In this document: one piece after another, positions 35,368 to 44,320 of the stretch
How positions within the stretch are numbered: the stretch's first letter is position 1
Layout of the letters: each line of letters opens with the position of its first letter
Origin: Nitrospirota bacterium
Lineage (GTDB): Bacteria > Nitrospirota > Thermodesulfovibrionia > Thermodesulfovibrionales > UBA6898
Length of the DNA: 47,532 nt
Assembly (NCBI GenBank): GCA_021811105.1
Contig: JAJZPM010000025.1
Coordinates: 1 to 47,532 of the forward strand
Direction: 5' to 3'
Program-made: the position numbers and the translations under genes
The notes under the pieces: model-generated
The model's input: only the letters and a program-made list of their open reading frames with translations
Databases searched by the model: none
Told to the model about the DNA's origin: nothing

Positions 35368-36150
35368 TCACTCTTCTTCAAAAATCTTCTTGATCTCCTT
35401 CTTCTTTTCTGGAGGAGCGTAACTTATCGCGATCAATATGCGAAGTTCCGGCGACCGCCTCTTCAAATCCGTGCCGACCCCTAGGGTAGTATAAATTGAA
35501 TCAGTGGTCCTGAACCGGTACCCGAAACGCGCTTCCACCTGATCGTAGTTATTCGAAAAATGGCTTTTTCTGGCAAGTATCTCTCCGAGCATCTTAAAGT
35601 TATGGGCGGCAGAAAATTCTATTCCCCCCAGGAAGGTGATTTCATCTTTGAGTGTGCCTGTTCCCGGCTTCTCATAAAAGAAATTCATGTGTCCCTTAAA
35701 AGGCCCTACCCTTTTGCTTATAATGAGCCCGGCACCGAATCTGCCGCTGGTGCCGAATTCGTCCCGGCCGTTATTGATCGAGACGTTGAGCAGATAGGCC
35801 AGAGAAGGGCCGTATTTGCCTTCATTGTAGAATCTGTGCTTGAAACCGAAAGCAATATCTTCCATGCCATCCACCGAATCCGCGAAGTTAAATACGTACG
35901 GCACCGTGATATCGAATTCGATGGAATCGGAAATCCCGTAAGCTCCCCTGGCGCTGAAACGGTAAAAATCCGGGTCATTCGACCGTTCGAACCCTACCTC
36001 AAAGGCAGCCTTGCTTTTTGGAAGGCTTTCGGCGCTGAACGTCGAGAAGACGCCGTATGGCGCAACAGGCTGCAGACCGGAAATGTCGAAGCCATATGAT
36101 GTGCCCGCCATAAAAAGAAACGCCAGAAGAAGGAAATAAGCTCTTTTCAT
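35368..36150 (-). CDS. Predicted outer-membrane beta-barrel protein
   Basis: The 260-residue protein has a signal peptide (about 1-20, ending TSYG-F). Amphipathic beta-strands alternate through the rest, such as YRFSARGAYGISDSIEFDITVPYVFNF, GFKHRFYNEG and EARFGYRF. The short turns are typical of transporter-like or phenol-MetA-type barrels. The lysine-rich C-terminus (PEKKKEIKKIFEEE) lacks the usual terminal aromatic residue. It lies alone between tatB and the trxA promoter. A -10 box nine bases before the ATG and the lack of a ribosome-binding site suggest a nearly leaderless mRNA. The substrate is unknown. Confidence 0.78.
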   Translation of the reverse strand: MKRAYFLLLAFLFMAGTSYGFDISGLQPVAPYGVFSTFSAESLPKSKAAFEVGFERSNDPDFYRFSARGAYGISDSIEFDITVPYVFNFADSVDGMEDIAFGFKHRFYNEGKYGPSLAYLLNVSINNGRDEFGTSGRFGAGLIISKRVGPFKGHMNFFYEKPGTGTLKDEITFLGGIEFSAAHNFKMLGEILARKSHFSNNYDQVEARFGYRFRTTDSIYTTLGVGTDLKRRSPELRILIAISYAPPEKKKEIKKIFEEE

Positions 36151-36159
36151 TTATTATGA

Positions 36160-36188
36160 AAAATAGCAGAAAAATCTCCGGCTGTCAA
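36160..36188 (-). promoter_or_regulatory. Divergent promoter of the outer-membrane protein gene
   Basis: A perfect TTGACA (36188-36183 on the minus strand) and TATTTT (36165-36160) are 17 bases apart. The -35 lies in the left arm of the long inverted repeat at 36183-36237. Confidence 0.5.
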
Positions 36189-36237
36189 TGAAACGCCCCT
36201 TTGACTCATCCTGCAGTTGCAGGGCATTTCATTGACA
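36183..36237. repeat. Long inverted repeat carrying both divergent -35 boxes
   Basis: Arms 36183-36198 and 36222-36237 are 16 bases each, pairing at 15 positions, with 23 bases between. The outer six bases of each arm are TGTCAA and TTGACA, the -35 elements of the two divergent promoters. Confidence 0.75.
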
Positions 36238-36261
36238 AAGAGCGAAATTTCGCAATATAAT
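36232..36261 (+). promoter_or_regulatory. Strong promoter of trxA with palindrome in the spacer
   Basis: TTGACA (36232-36237) and TATAAT (36256-36261) are both perfect and 18 bases apart. The spacer contains the perfect 12-base palindrome GCGAAATTTCGC (36242-36253), a possible operator. Confidence 0.8.
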
Positions 36262-36288
36262 GTAAGAACTTTTCTGAGGAGGTACTAT

Positions 36289-36621
36289 ATGGCTGAAGGT
36301 TTGCTTGAGGTGACAACTGCGACATGGGAAAAGGAAGTGCTGAACGACGCCGGGCTGGTGATGATCGATTTCTGGGCTGTCTGGTGCGGCCCATGCCGTA
36401 TGATAGCCCCGACCGTAGAAGAACTGGCGAAAGAGTATGCCGGAAAAGTCAAGGTCGTAAAACTCAACACGGATGAAAACCCCGAAATTGCCAGCAGATA
36501 TAAAATAATGGGGATCCCGACGCTCATGTTTTTTAAGGCGGGCCAAAAAGTGGATCAGATCGTAGGTGCTGTTCCAAAGCCGCAGCTGAAGGCAAAGCTT
36601 GACGCGCTGATTAGTGCATAA
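36289..36621 (+). CDS. trxA: Thioredoxin
   Basis: The 110-residue cytoplasmic thioredoxin has the active site [11 protein letters not shown] and the cis-proline in MGIPTLMFF. The ATG at 36289 has GAGGAGG six bases upstream; frames open further upstream run through the promoter and are not used. It lies 69 bases before a TlpA-like lipoprotein gene, so cytoplasmic and periplasmic thiol proteins are neighbours. Length and motifs are standard. Confidence 0.96.
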   Translation: MAEGLLEVTTATWEKEVLNDAGLVMIDFWAVWCGPCRMIAPTVEELAKEYAGKVKVVKLNTDENPEIASRYKIMGIPTLMFFKAGQKVDQIVGAVPKPQLKAKLDALISA

Positions 36622-36690
36622 GGCGTTCTCCCGTTCTTTTGCAAAGTCCATCAATCCGTTTCGGTTGCATCATAATCGAGAGGTGAATTA

Positions 36691-37212
36691 TTGAAAAAGG
36701 TACTGCTTGTTTTGTTCCTGCTGGCGTTGATCGGTCCTGTTGCCTGCAGCAGGAATGGTGCGGGAACGCGGGAACGCCATTCTGCACAATTAGGCGGGGT
36801 TGCGCCTGATTTTGTTCTTAAGGGCGTTGATGGCAAGGAGGTGGCCCTCTCTCACTTCAGGGGAAAGATGGTCTTACTGGAGTTCTGGGCCACATGGTGT
36901 CCTCCCTGCAGAGCGACCGTCCCTGAACTGACTGCGATTCAGGAAAAGTACTCCGGCAAGGGGTTGGTCGTTCTCGCGATATCTCTCGACGAGGGGGCGG
37001 ACCTCCCGGCGAAGCTGTCCTTCTTTTCTAAGGAATTTAAGATCAATTACCGCCTGTTAATCGGCAATGAAGAAACGGAGCGCGCTTACAATGTGAGGAG
37101 CATCCCGATGACGTTTCTCATCGACAGACAGGGAAAGGTCGTCGCCTCATATGTGGGGTACGTCGATAACCTCGCCGCGGTCGTCTCCGAGCAGATGGAC
37201 AAAACCATTTAG
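36691..37212 (+). CDS. TlpA-family thioredoxin-like lipoprotein
   Basis: The 173-residue protein starts at a TTG (36691) with GAGGTG six bases upstream. The signal peptide ends in a lipobox-like GPVAC (Cys 19), so it is probably lipid-anchored in the periplasm. The thioredoxin-like domain has LEFWATWCPPCRATVPEL and the cis-proline in VRSIPMTFLID. It reduces disulfides outside the cytoplasm, for instance in cytochrome c maturation. It is a second TlpA-type protein beside that at 14136-14648. ffh follows after eight bases, so it may share the trxA or ffh transcript. Confidence 0.9.
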   Translation: MKKVLLVLFLLALIGPVACSRNGAGTRERHSAQLGGVAPDFVLKGVDGKEVALSHFRGKMVLLEFWATWCPPCRATVPELTAIQEKYSGKGLVVLAISLDEGADLPAKLSFFSKEFKINYRLLIGNEETERAYNVRSIPMTFLIDRQGKVVASYVGYVDNLAAVVSEQMDKTI

Positions 37213-37220
37213 GATTTACG

Positions 37221-38540
37221 ATGTTCGAAAATATCAGCGATAAGCTCGACGCCGCACTGAAAAAAATAAAGGGAAGAGGACTCCTTAAAGAAGAGGACAT
37301 CGATGCGGCGATGAAGGAAATCCGCCTCGCGCTCCTTGAGGCGGACGTAAATTTCAAGGTCGTGAAGGACCTTGTAGAAAAAATCAAGTCGAAGGCGGTG
37401 GGGAAGGAGGTCCTCGAAAGCCTGACTCCGGGGCAGCAAGTCGTGAAGATCGTAAACGATGAACTCTGCGATCTTCTCGGAAGGTCAACCAGCAGGATAG
37501 CACTCGCTCCCAATCCTCCCACGGTTATCATGATGATAGGACTGCAGGGCTCGGGGAAGACCACGACCTCCGCCAAACTGGCGCGGTACTTCAAAAAAGA
37601 GGGACGGCGCCCCCTGCTCGCGGCATGCGACCTCCAGCGGCCGGCCGCAATAGACCAGTTGATTGCGCTCGGAAAACAGATAGACGTCGCTGTCTACGCC
37701 TCCAGAGATGCGAAGGACCCTGTGCTGGTGGCGCGTGATGCGCTCGCCAAGTCCAGGGCCGCTGCCCACGATATCGTGATTATCGACACTGCCGGAAGGC
37801 TGCACGTAGATGAGTCCCTTATGCAGGAACTGAAAAAGGTCAAGGAAGGCGTCGCGCCGAAAGAAACGCTTCTCGTCGCAGATTCAATGACAGGCCAGGA
37901 CGCCGTCACCATCGCGAAGCATTTCAACGATCAGATAGGCATTGACGGTATTATATTGACGAAGATGGACGGCGACGCGCGCGGGGGTGCCGCGCTTTCG
38001 ATACGGGCCGTGACCCAGAAGCCCATCAAGTTCATCGGCTTGGGTGAAAAGATAGACATGCTGGAGCCGTTTCATCCTGACAGGATCGCGTCGAGAATTC
38101 TCGGCATGGGCGACGTGCTCAGCCTGATCGAGCAGGCCCAGAAATCCTTTGACCAGAAGGAGGCGGAAACGCTCCAAAAAAGGATTCTGGAAGATTCGTT
38201 CACCTTCGACGACCTGAAGGAACAACTGAAGAAGGTGAGAAGCATGGGCCCTCTCGAAAGCGTCCTGGGCATGATTCCGGGGTTCAACAAGGTGAAAAAT
38301 ATTACTGTTGACGAGAGGGAGTTCGTAAAGGTCGAGGCGGTCATCAACTCCATGACGGCGAGGGAAAAGGCGAATCACAATCTCTTGAACGGCAGCCGGA
38401 GAAAAAGAATCGCTCTCGGCAGCGGAACGACCGTCGCTGACGTCAACAGGGTGATCAAGCAATACGTTGAGCTGAAGAAGATGCTGAAGATGTTCAAGGG
38501 GAAGAAGAACATCAAACTTCCCAAGTTTTTTTGCCTCTGA
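37221..38540 (+). CDS. ffh: Signal recognition particle GTPase
   Basis: The 439-residue protein has the N domain ([18 protein letters not shown]), the GTPase G domain (Walker [36 protein letters not shown]) and the methionine-containing M domain (about 300-439: [30 protein letters not shown]). It targets nascent membrane proteins to SecYEG. It heads the ffh-rpsP-khpA-rimM-trmD-rplS-rnhB series. The M domain is shortish and ends KLPKFFCL. Confidence 0.96.
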   Translation: MFENISDKLDAALKKIKGRGLLKEEDIDAAMKEIRLALLEADVNFKVVKDLVEKIKSKAVGKEVLESLTPGQQVVKIVNDELCDLLGRSTSRIALAPNPPTVIMMIGLQGSGKTTTSAKLARYFKKEGRRPLLAACDLQRPAAIDQLIALGKQIDVAVYASRDAKDPVLVARDALAKSRAAAHDIVIIDTAGRLHVDESLMQELKKVKEGVAPKETLLVADSMTGQDAVTIAKHFNDQIGIDGIILTKMDGDARGGAALSIRAVTQKPIKFIGLGEKIDMLEPFHPDRIASRILGMGDVLSLIEQAQKSFDQKEAETLQKRILEDSFTFDDLKEQLKKVRSMGPLESVLGMIPGFNKVKNITVDEREFVKVEAVINSMTAREKANHNLLNGSRRKRIALGSGTTVADVNRVIKQYVELKKMLKMFKGKKNIKLPKFFCL

Positions 38541-38601
38541 CCCACTTTACTTTCCAAACCCTAATATATTAAAATTTACGATACTTTACAGGAGGTGTTT
38601 G

Positions 38602-38838
38602 TTGGTTAAGATTAGACTGACGAGATTGGGAGCACATAAGAGACCGTTTTACAGACTGATTGTTGCCGATACAAGGGCGAGAAGGGACGGACCTTTCATC
38701 GAAATCCTCGGCACCTATGATCCTCTGAAAGAACCTTCCGAAATCAAAGTGGACATCGAGAAGGCCAGGTATTGGCTGCAGAAGGGCGCGCAACCTACTG
38801 ATACCGCGAAGAAGCTGATGCAAAGGGCCGGCTTATAA
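38602..38838 (+). CDS. rpsP: 30S ribosomal protein S16
   Basis: The 78-residue protein begins [22 protein letters not shown], the S16 signature. The chosen start is the TTG at 38602, with GGAGG at 38591-38595 six bases away. The TTG at 38599 would be too close to it. It is a universal component of the small ribosomal subunit. khpA, rimM, trmD and rplS follow, as in most bacteria. Confidence 0.95.
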   Translation: MVKIRLTRLGAHKRPFYRLIVADTRARRDGPFIEILGTYDPLKEPSEIKVDIEKARYWLQKGAQPTDTAKKLMQRAGL

Positions 38839-38865
38839 GCTATTTTTCACATGGAGGTGCTTGCG

Positions 38866-39096
38866 ATGAAGGAATTAGTCGAGCGGATGGCGAAGGCATT
38901 GGTGGACAAACCGGAAGAAGTCGCTGTGAATGAAATCGACGGGGAGAAAACTACCGTCTATGAGCTGAAAGTTGCTTCGACCGACCTTGGAAAGGTAATA
39001 GGGAAACAGGGAAAGACGGCCCGCGCGATGAGGACCATACTTAGCGCATCGGGTACGAAGATAGGCAAACGCTGCGTGCTTGAGATTCTCGAATAA
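38866..39096 (+). CDS. khpA: KH-domain RNA-binding protein KhpA
   Basis: The 76-residue protein (ATG 38866, GGAGGTG six bases upstream) is a single KH domain with the RNA-binding loop [15 protein letters not shown]. KhpA, with KhpB/Jag, binds many small RNAs and mRNAs. Its place between rpsP and rimM is conserved. Confidence 0.94.
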   Translation: MKELVERMAKALVDKPEEVAVNEIDGEKTTVYELKVASTDLGKVIGKQGKTARAMRTILSASGTKIGKRCVLEILE

Positions 39097-39120
39097 TTCA
39101 TTATCAAAAGAGGAAAATTC

Positions 39121-39630
39121 TTAGAAGTTCCGGCACTCACCTCATTAGCAAAAATCATCAGGGAATGGGGGGTAAGGGGAGAAATGAAGGCCCTACCCCT
39201 CTCAAATAAATTTGTCGTGCTTGCCCCCGAAACGCCTGTGTACCTGTGCACCCCCAGCGAGGTCCGACAATGCACGATACGATCACTGCGGCATATGGGC
39301 AGGTATTTCATTTTTTCCTGTTACGACATCACGGACAGGCAGATGGCATTATCATTAAAGGGGGCCATGATCACTGTTCCGACTGCTTCGTTGTCGCTTG
39401 CCGAGGACGAGTTCCTTCAGGAAGAAATTATCGGCCTTACGGCAATTACAACCGGAGGTGCTGAGATAGGCAAGGTCATCGATATACTGCAGACCCGTGC
39501 CCATGACATCTATGTCGTCCGCCGGGACGAAAAGGAGTATCTCATTCCGGCGGTGAGAGAGTTTATCGTAAAGATCCTCCCGGAAGAGAAAAAGATCATC
39601 CTGCGAGAGATGGAAGGATTGTTTGACTGA
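39121..39630 (+). CDS. rimM: Ribosome maturation factor RimM, start codon not standard
   Basis: RimM binds S19 and matures the 30S head. The first ATG (39184) would remove the family-typical N-terminus. The in-frame codons just before it encode SLAKIIREWGVRGEMKALPLS, the usual RimM opening (GKI..HGIRGEVKV). The only stop bounding this extension is TAA at 39094. AGAGGA at 39109-39114 would serve a start near 39121, where the codon is TTA; no ATG, GTG or TTG exists between 39097 and 39184. ATT at 39100 is the next alternative. From 39121 the product has 169 residues, the usual length. The PRC-barrel C-terminus (EFLQEEIIGLTAITTGGAEIGKV) is intact. Confidence 0.85.
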   Translation, partial: LEVPALTSLAKIIREWGVRGEMKALPLSNKFVVLAPETPVYLCTPSEVRQCTIRSLRHMGRYFIFSCYDITDRQMALSLKGAMITVPTASLSLAEDEFLQEEIIGLTAITTGGAEIGKVIDILQTRAHDIYVVRRDEKEYLIPAVREFIVKILPEEKKIILREMEGLFD

Positions 39631-39633
39631 AAT

Positions 39634-40368
39634 ATGAAGTTCAGTATCGTCACGATCTTCCCCGAGATGGTTCAGGCCTATCTGGGGGCAAGTATTATGA
39701 AAAGGGCCATCCAAAAAGGCATTATCAGCGTTGCCGTTCATAATCTTCGTGACTACACGACCGACAAACACAAGACCGTTGACGATTACCCTTATGGCGG
39801 CGGAGCAGGGATGGTGATGAAGCCGGAGCCTTTTTTCACCATTGTGGAGGAACGCTGGCCCCGCAAGGAAGAGAGGAAGATCATTCTTCTGAGTCCGAAG
39901 GGCCGATTGTTCGGGCAGGAAAGGGCGCTCGAGATGTCGCGCGAACAGGTGGAAATAGTCTTTCTTTGCGGCAGGTACGAAGCTATCGATGAGCGGGTCG
40001 GCGAACACCTTGCCGATGAAGAAATTTCGATCGGCGACTACGTTTTGACTGGCGGAGAACTGCCCTCTTTGGTTATAATAGATGCCGTCGCCAGATTGAT
40101 ACCGGGTGTTCTCGGAGACAGCCGTTCTTCTGAGGAAGACTCCTTTTCGTGCGGTCTCCTTGATTATCCGCATTATACGAGGCCGGAATACTTCAGGGGC
40201 ATTCGGGTACCCGACGTATTGCTTTCCGGCAATCACCGCGAAATTGAGAGGTGGAGAAAAAAACAGTCGCTAAAGCTGACGATGGAAAGAAGACCGGCAC
40301 TTGCAGAAAGGCATGTTCCGACGCCGGAGGATGAAGATATTATAAAAGAGATAAAGGAGGAACTGTAA
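39634..40368 (+). CDS. trmD: tRNA (guanine-N1-)-methyltransferase
   Basis: The 244-residue SPOUT enzyme methylates G37 of tRNAs that have G at position 36. The N-terminal [25 protein letters not shown], the trefoil-knot segment [20 protein letters not shown] and [18 protein letters not shown] are signature blocks. The stop codon shares an A with the rplS ATG (TAATG), and GGAGG lies within its last codons, so rplS is translated by coupling. Confidence 0.97.
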   Translation: MKFSIVTIFPEMVQAYLGASIMKRAIQKGIISVAVHNLRDYTTDKHKTVDDYPYGGGAGMVMKPEPFFTIVEERWPRKEERKIILLSPKGRLFGQERALEMSREQVEIVFLCGRYEAIDERVGEHLADEEISIGDYVLTGGELPSLVIIDAVARLIPGVLGDSRSSEEDSFSCGLLDYPHYTRPEYFRGIRVPDVLLSGNHREIERWRKKQSLKLTMERRPALAERHVPTPEDEDIIKEIKEEL

Positions 40369-40721
40369 TGAATTTGATGGGGGCAGTTGAAGAAGGCTTC
40401 AGGAGGGACCTCGGCGTATTCAGTATCGGAGATACCGTAAAGGTCTTTGTCAAGGTGGTAGAAGGCGACAAGGAAAGGATCCAGCCTTTTCAGGGTGTCG
40501 TGATAGGCAGAAAAGGCAGCGGGACAAGGGCGATGTTTATGGTTAGAAAGGTCTCCTTCGGTGTAGGCGTCGAAAGGATATTTCCCGTCTGTTCGCCGGC
40601 TGTGGACCGCATAGAGGTGATGAAGAGAGGTCACGTCCGGCAGGCAAAATTGTATTATCTGAGAGAGAAAAAAGGCAAAGCCGCAAAGATAAAGGAAAAA
40701 GAATCGTCGCCGGCGGGATAA
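40368..40721 (+). CDS. rplS: 50S ribosomal protein L19
   Basis: The 117-residue protein has the L19 blocks [37 protein letters not shown] and [21 protein letters not shown]. It stabilises the subunit interface. Its ATG overlaps the trmD stop codon and rnhB follows after ten bases. Confidence 0.96.
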   Translation: MNLMGAVEEGFRRDLGVFSIGDTVKVFVKVVEGDKERIQPFQGVVIGRKGSGTRAMFMVRKVSFGVGVERIFPVCSPAVDRIEVMKRGHVRQAKLYYLREKKGKAAKIKEKESSPAG

Positions 40722-40731
40722 ACTCGTTGCG

Positions 40732-41340
40732 ATGGATTTATACCGGCATGACGAGTCCTGGAGGCAAAGGGGCTTTGCGGTCATCGCCGGAATTGACGAA
40801 GCAGGAAGGGGCCCCCTTGCGGGCCCTGTAGTCGCCGCAGCAGTCGTTTTACCTCCCTCCGCCAGAATAAAGGGGCTCCGTGATTCCAAGAAAGTCCCTG
40901 AAAAGGAGAGGGAGGGACTCTTCCACGATGTGCTTTGTCTGGCCGGAGCGATTGGGGTCGGGGTAGTCGAGCACGATGAAATCGACCGGTTGAACATTTT
41001 GCGGGCAACGAAACAGGCGATGACGCTTGCCATACGTGATCTGAACGTGGCGCCGGATCTGTTGATTATCGATGCGGTCGCCCTCCCCTCCATTCCGATC
41101 GAGCAGACTTCTCCTGTCAAGGCCGAATCCAAGAGCGCATGCGTGGCGGCCGCCTCAATCGTCGCCAAGTATCTGAGGGACTCGATTATGCTGAGATATC
41201 ACGAGACCTACCCCCAGTACAACTTCAATAAACACAAGGGATACTGCACGCGAGAGCATGTTGCGATGCTGGCGCTTCACGGCCCCTGCGCCATCCACAG
41301 AAAGTCGTACAATAAAGTTAAGACGATAGATTTATTCTGA
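40732..41340 (+). CDS. rnhB: Ribonuclease HII
   Basis: The 202-residue enzyme removes misincorporated ribonucleotides and RNA primers. The catalytic acids sit in IAGIDEAGRGPLAGPVV (Asp, Glu), LLIIDAVALP (Asp) and KSACVAAASIVAKYLRD (Asp). HKGYCTREHVAML is also typical. It ends the ribosomal-protein operon; no clear terminator follows, and the dtxR-like promoter begins 24 bases later. Confidence 0.95.
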   Translation: MDLYRHDESWRQRGFAVIAGIDEAGRGPLAGPVVAAAVVLPPSARIKGLRDSKKVPEKEREGLFHDVLCLAGAIGVGVVEHDEIDRLNILRATKQAMTLAIRDLNVAPDLLIIDAVALPSIPIEQTSPVKAESKSACVAAASIVAKYLRDSIMLRYHETYPQYNFNKHKGYCTREHVAMLALHGPCAIHRKSYNKVKTIDLF

Positions 41341-41363
41341 AGGGCAGGGATGCGAATTTGTAT

Positions 41364-41392
41364 TTGAGTTATTCACGTCTTTAAAATATAAT
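41364..41392 (+). promoter_or_regulatory. Promoter of the DtxR-family gene, leaderless arrangement
   Basis: TTGAGT (41364-41369) and a perfect TATAAT (41387-41392) are 17 bases apart. Seven bases separate the -10 from the ATG, so the transcript should start at the start codon. Confidence 0.7.
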
Positions 41393-41399
41393 TAATCTT

Positions 41400-42065
41400 A
41401 TGGGCATGATCACCGATAAAGAGAGAATAGACGAAGCACTGGAACTGCTGTGGGTGCTCGAAGAGGAAGGCCACAGGGAAGTCGACCGGTTCAGTCTCAG
41501 TTCTGACGACGCCGATATCTCCTCCCTCATCGAAACCTTGAAGGAAGACGGCTTGGCTGCCGTCGCCGAGGGGGACATACACCTTACGGAGAAAGGTCGA
41601 AAAATCGCGCGGGGCTTGATTAGAAGGCAACGACTGGCCGAGCGTCTTTTTACCGATGTATTCGAGATGCCGGAAAATACAGTCCTGGACGACGCCTGCA
41701 AAATGGAACACATCTTAAGCGAAGAACTGACCGAGAGCGTATGCATCTTTCTCGGTCATCCCCCTACCTGCCCCCACGGAAAACCTATCCCTCGCGGAGA
41801 ATGCTGCAAAAAACTGAAGGTGGAAGTGGCACCGGTAGTGACAAGACTTTCGGAATTCGAAGTCGGCGCAACAGGGAAGATCACTTTTATCGTCCCGTCG
41901 GATCCTTCAAGAATCAGCAAACTCAACTCTCTAGGCATCACTGCCGGAAGTGTCATTAAGTTCCTGCAGCGAATACCCTCTTGTGTCCTTCAGATAGATG
42001 AGACGACAGTCGCGCTTGATCCGGAGATCGCAAAAGAGATCTATCTGAAGAAGATCGTGAAGTAA
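41400..42065 (+). CDS. DtxR/MntR-family metal-dependent regulator with FeoA-like domain
   Basis: The 221-residue protein has a winged-helix N-terminus (about 5-65, DISSLIETLKEDGLAAVAEG and LTEKGRKIARGLIRRQRLAERL), the dimerisation and metal-binding domain (DDACKMEHILSEELTESVCIFLGHPPTCPHG) and a C-terminal FeoA/SH3-like domain (about 150-221). It should repress iron or manganese uptake genes when metal is bound. No transporter gene of that kind adjoins it. The winged helix is less conserved than usual in its first helix. Confidence 0.85.
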   Translation: MGMITDKERIDEALELLWVLEEEGHREVDRFSLSSDDADISSLIETLKEDGLAAVAEGDIHLTEKGRKIARGLIRRQRLAERLFTDVFEMPENTVLDDACKMEHILSEELTESVCIFLGHPPTCPHGKPIPRGECCKKLKVEVAPVVTRLSEFEVGATGKITFIVPSDPSRISKLNSLGITAGSVIKFLQRIPSCVLQIDETTVALDPEIAKEIYLKKIVK

Positions 42066-42127
42066 ACGTCGCCCCCTGTCTCTTTCCTCTTGTATTCACA
42101 GCAATCTTTTTGTAGTTTAAATAGGAT

Positions 42128-42574
42128 ATGACCGACAGGACATTCTCCGACGAACTCTTTGATAAAGGCGTTCAGTTCCTGCGTGAATCCAACTCCCTCG
42201 GTGCCCTTGCCTGTTTCGAAAAGGCCTATCTTCGCGAGAAGACGCCGAAAATCCAGTCGTATCTCGGATACTGCATCGCAGCGCAAAGAGGACAGATTGC
42301 CGAGGCGTTGAAGCTCTGCGCGGGTGCGATCGAAGCCGACCCGGGGACACCCGAACACTATCTCAACCTCGGAAGGGTCTACCTCAGGGCAAAAAGAAAA
42401 GACGAGGCTATCGCGACCCTTAGAAAAGGGCTTTCCGCCGGAGACAACGGCAAAATAAGGGCGCTCCTCGAAGACCTCGGAACAAGGAAAAGGCCTTTGC
42501 TTCCTTTTCTACCGAGGCGCCATTTTCTGAACAAATACGCAGGGCTAATCCTCCGCCGTCTCAGGCTGCGCTGA
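42128..42574 (+). CDS. TPR-repeat protein
   Basis: The 148-residue cytoplasmic protein has three tetratricopeptide-like repeats (SLGALACFEKAYLREKTPKI, EALKLCAGAIEADPGTPEHY, LGRVYLRAKRKDEAIATLRK) and a basic C-terminal helix rich in arginine. The function is unknown; a protein-binding adaptor is likely. It converges with the dppC-like gene, 17 bases away. TTCACA and TAAATA with 17 bases between them occur directly upstream but are weak promoter matches. Confidence 0.8.
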   Translation: MTDRTFSDELFDKGVQFLRESNSLGALACFEKAYLREKTPKIQSYLGYCIAAQRGQIAEALKLCAGAIEADPGTPEHYLNLGRVYLRAKRKDEAIATLRKGLSAGDNGKIRALLEDLGTRKRPLLPFLPRRHFLNKYAGLILRRLRLR

Positions 42575-42591
42575 TCTCCGGCAGCCCATAT

Positions 42592-43404
42592 TCAGCCGGC
42601 CCGCCCTTCCCGGTCAATTCCGTATCGTTCCCGCAGTGAATCGCCGAGCAGGTTGAAACAAAGCGCAGTAGCCGCGATCATAATCCCCGGCGAAAGCACC
42701 ATCCAGGGGGCGGAGTTTATGTACGCCCTGTTGGCGCTTATCATCGAACCCCAGGTCGCAGTAGGAGGTTGCGCACCGAGGCCTAGAAAACTCAACGCAG
42801 ACTCGGTCAATATGTAGCCGCCGAGCCTGAGGCCGGTCATCACGAGGGCAAGAGGCATACACTGCGGCAGAAAGTGCACAAACACGATCCTCCAGTTGTT
42901 GCACCCGATGGCATGTGCCGACTCGATGTATGGCGATTCTTTGAGCATTAAAACCTGCCCTCTTATCAGCCGCGCAAAAGATGCCCAGCCGACTGAGGAG
43001 AGCGCGATCATTACCGTGTAAATTCCCGGCGGGAACAGGACGGAAACGCCTATGGCGAGCAGTAGCGATGGAAAGGAAAGCACCAGGTCGACTACCGCCA
43101 TAAAAACCGTGTCGACCTTTCCTCCCGCATAGCCCGACACAAGCCCCACGAGAAGGCCGATCCCCATGGAGAGGAGAGCAGCAAGCACCGAAACGCTGAT
43201 GGAAATCCTGCCGCCGTAGATCACCCTCGTCAGGATGTCCCTTCCCTTGTTGTCTGTGCCAAGGGGATGCCCGAGTGACGGCGGCATATGAAGACTGTCG
43301 AGATCGATCGCATCGGGGTCTTTATTCGCCAGGTAAGGAGAAAACACCGAAATCAAAAAAATGGATACGATAAAGAGGGAGGCTATTTTACCGGTCAGTC
43401 CCAC
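42592..43404 (-). CDS. dppC: Peptide ABC transporter permease, DppC type
   Basis: The 270-residue permease has an N-terminal segment, then five further membrane helices and the EAA loop ESAHAIGCNNWRIVFVHFLPQ. HPLGTDNKGRDILTRVIYGGR is the typical DppC/OppC opening. It pairs with the DppB-type permease, which it overlaps by 17 bases. It forms the inner-membrane channel for peptides or nickel; the substrate is not decided. Confidence 0.92.
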   Translation of the reverse strand: MGLTGKIASLFIVSIFLISVFSPYLANKDPDAIDLDSLHMPPSLGHPLGTDNKGRDILTRVIYGGRISISVSVLAALLSMGIGLLVGLVSGYAGGKVDTVFMAVVDLVLSFPSLLLAIGVSVLFPPGIYTVMIALSSVGWASFARLIRGQVLMLKESPYIESAHAIGCNNWRIVFVHFLPQCMPLALVMTGLRLGGYILTESALSFLGLGAQPPTATWGSMISANRAYINSAPWMVLSPGIMIAATALCFNLLGDSLRERYGIDREGRAG

Positions 43405-44320
43405 GGATCCTCACACGCGGGTCGATATAATAATAGAGGATGTCGACGACAAGATTGCTTAGGACGAAAAGCGTTGTCCCCACGATGATGCATCCCATAA
43501 TGACCGGATAGTCCCTCTTAATTATGCCCTCCATAGTAAACCTGCCTATGCCGTCCCATCCGAATATGGTCTCGGTAAGGACCGCGCCGTTTAAATAACT
43601 GGCGAAATCAAGCCCTATGACAGTCACTACCGGTATCAGCGCGTTTTTCAAGATATGCACCGCCTTAATGCGGGAGGAGGCAATTCCCTTCGCCCTGGCC
43701 GTTCTGATGAATGGCATGTCAACGACATCTAGAACAGATACGCGCGTGACCCGCGCGATCGTGCCGAGGGCCGGGAGCGATAGCGTTATCGCGGGAAGAA
43801 GCATATACCGCAGACCGCCGGTGCCCGACGGAGGCAGGAGTTTCAGGACTAGCCCGAAGAGAAGCATGAGTAAGAGTCCCGACCAGAAGACCGGAACACT
43901 CAGAAGAGATATCGAAAAAGCCGATATGACCCGGTCGGCGAATCTCCCCTTTTTCAGAGCGGCGATCAGCCCGAGCAACATGCCCGGCGGGACCGCGATG
44001 ACCATCGCTCCCAAAGCAAGCATTAGCGTGTTCGGGAACTTCGCCACGATATCGTCGAGCACCCTCCGGTTCGTAAAATAAGATCTCCCCATCTCCCCCG
44101 TCAGAAGTAAAGAGACGTATCCAACGTATCGTCTCGCTATTCCTTTATCCGCACCGATCTCCTTCCTTACTTTGCTGATTATCTCCGGAGTACTCCTCTC
44201 ACCCACCAGATTGTAAACAGGATCTCCCGGCAGGGCATTTGTCAGAGCGAACGTGATGAACGTTATCCCGAACAAAAGCGGAACAAGCAGTGCAACTTTT
44301 TTGGCGATATAGCAGTTCAA
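43388..44320 (-). CDS. dppB: Peptide ABC transporter permease, DppB type
   Basis: The 310-residue permease opens with MNCYIAKKVALLVPLLFGITFITF and NALPGDPVY, the usual DppB start, and has six membrane segments and the EAA loop RTARAKGIASSRIKAVHILKNA. Its start overlaps the binding-protein gene by four bases and its end overlaps dppC, so the three are translated as a unit. Confidence 0.93.
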   Translation of the reverse strand: MNCYIAKKVALLVPLLFGITFITFALTNALPGDPVYNLVGERSTPEIISKVRKEIGADKGIARRYVGYVSLLLTGEMGRSYFTNRRVLDDIVAKFPNTLMLALGAMVIAVPPGMLLGLIAALKKGRFADRVISAFSISLLSVPVFWSGLLLMLLFGLVLKLLPPSGTGGLRYMLLPAITLSLPALGTIARVTRVSVLDVVDMPFIRTARAKGIASSRIKAVHILKNALIPVVTVIGLDFASYLNGAVLTETIFGWDGIGRFTMEGIIKRDYPVIMGCIIVGTTLFVLSNLVVDILYYYIDPRVRIRGTDR

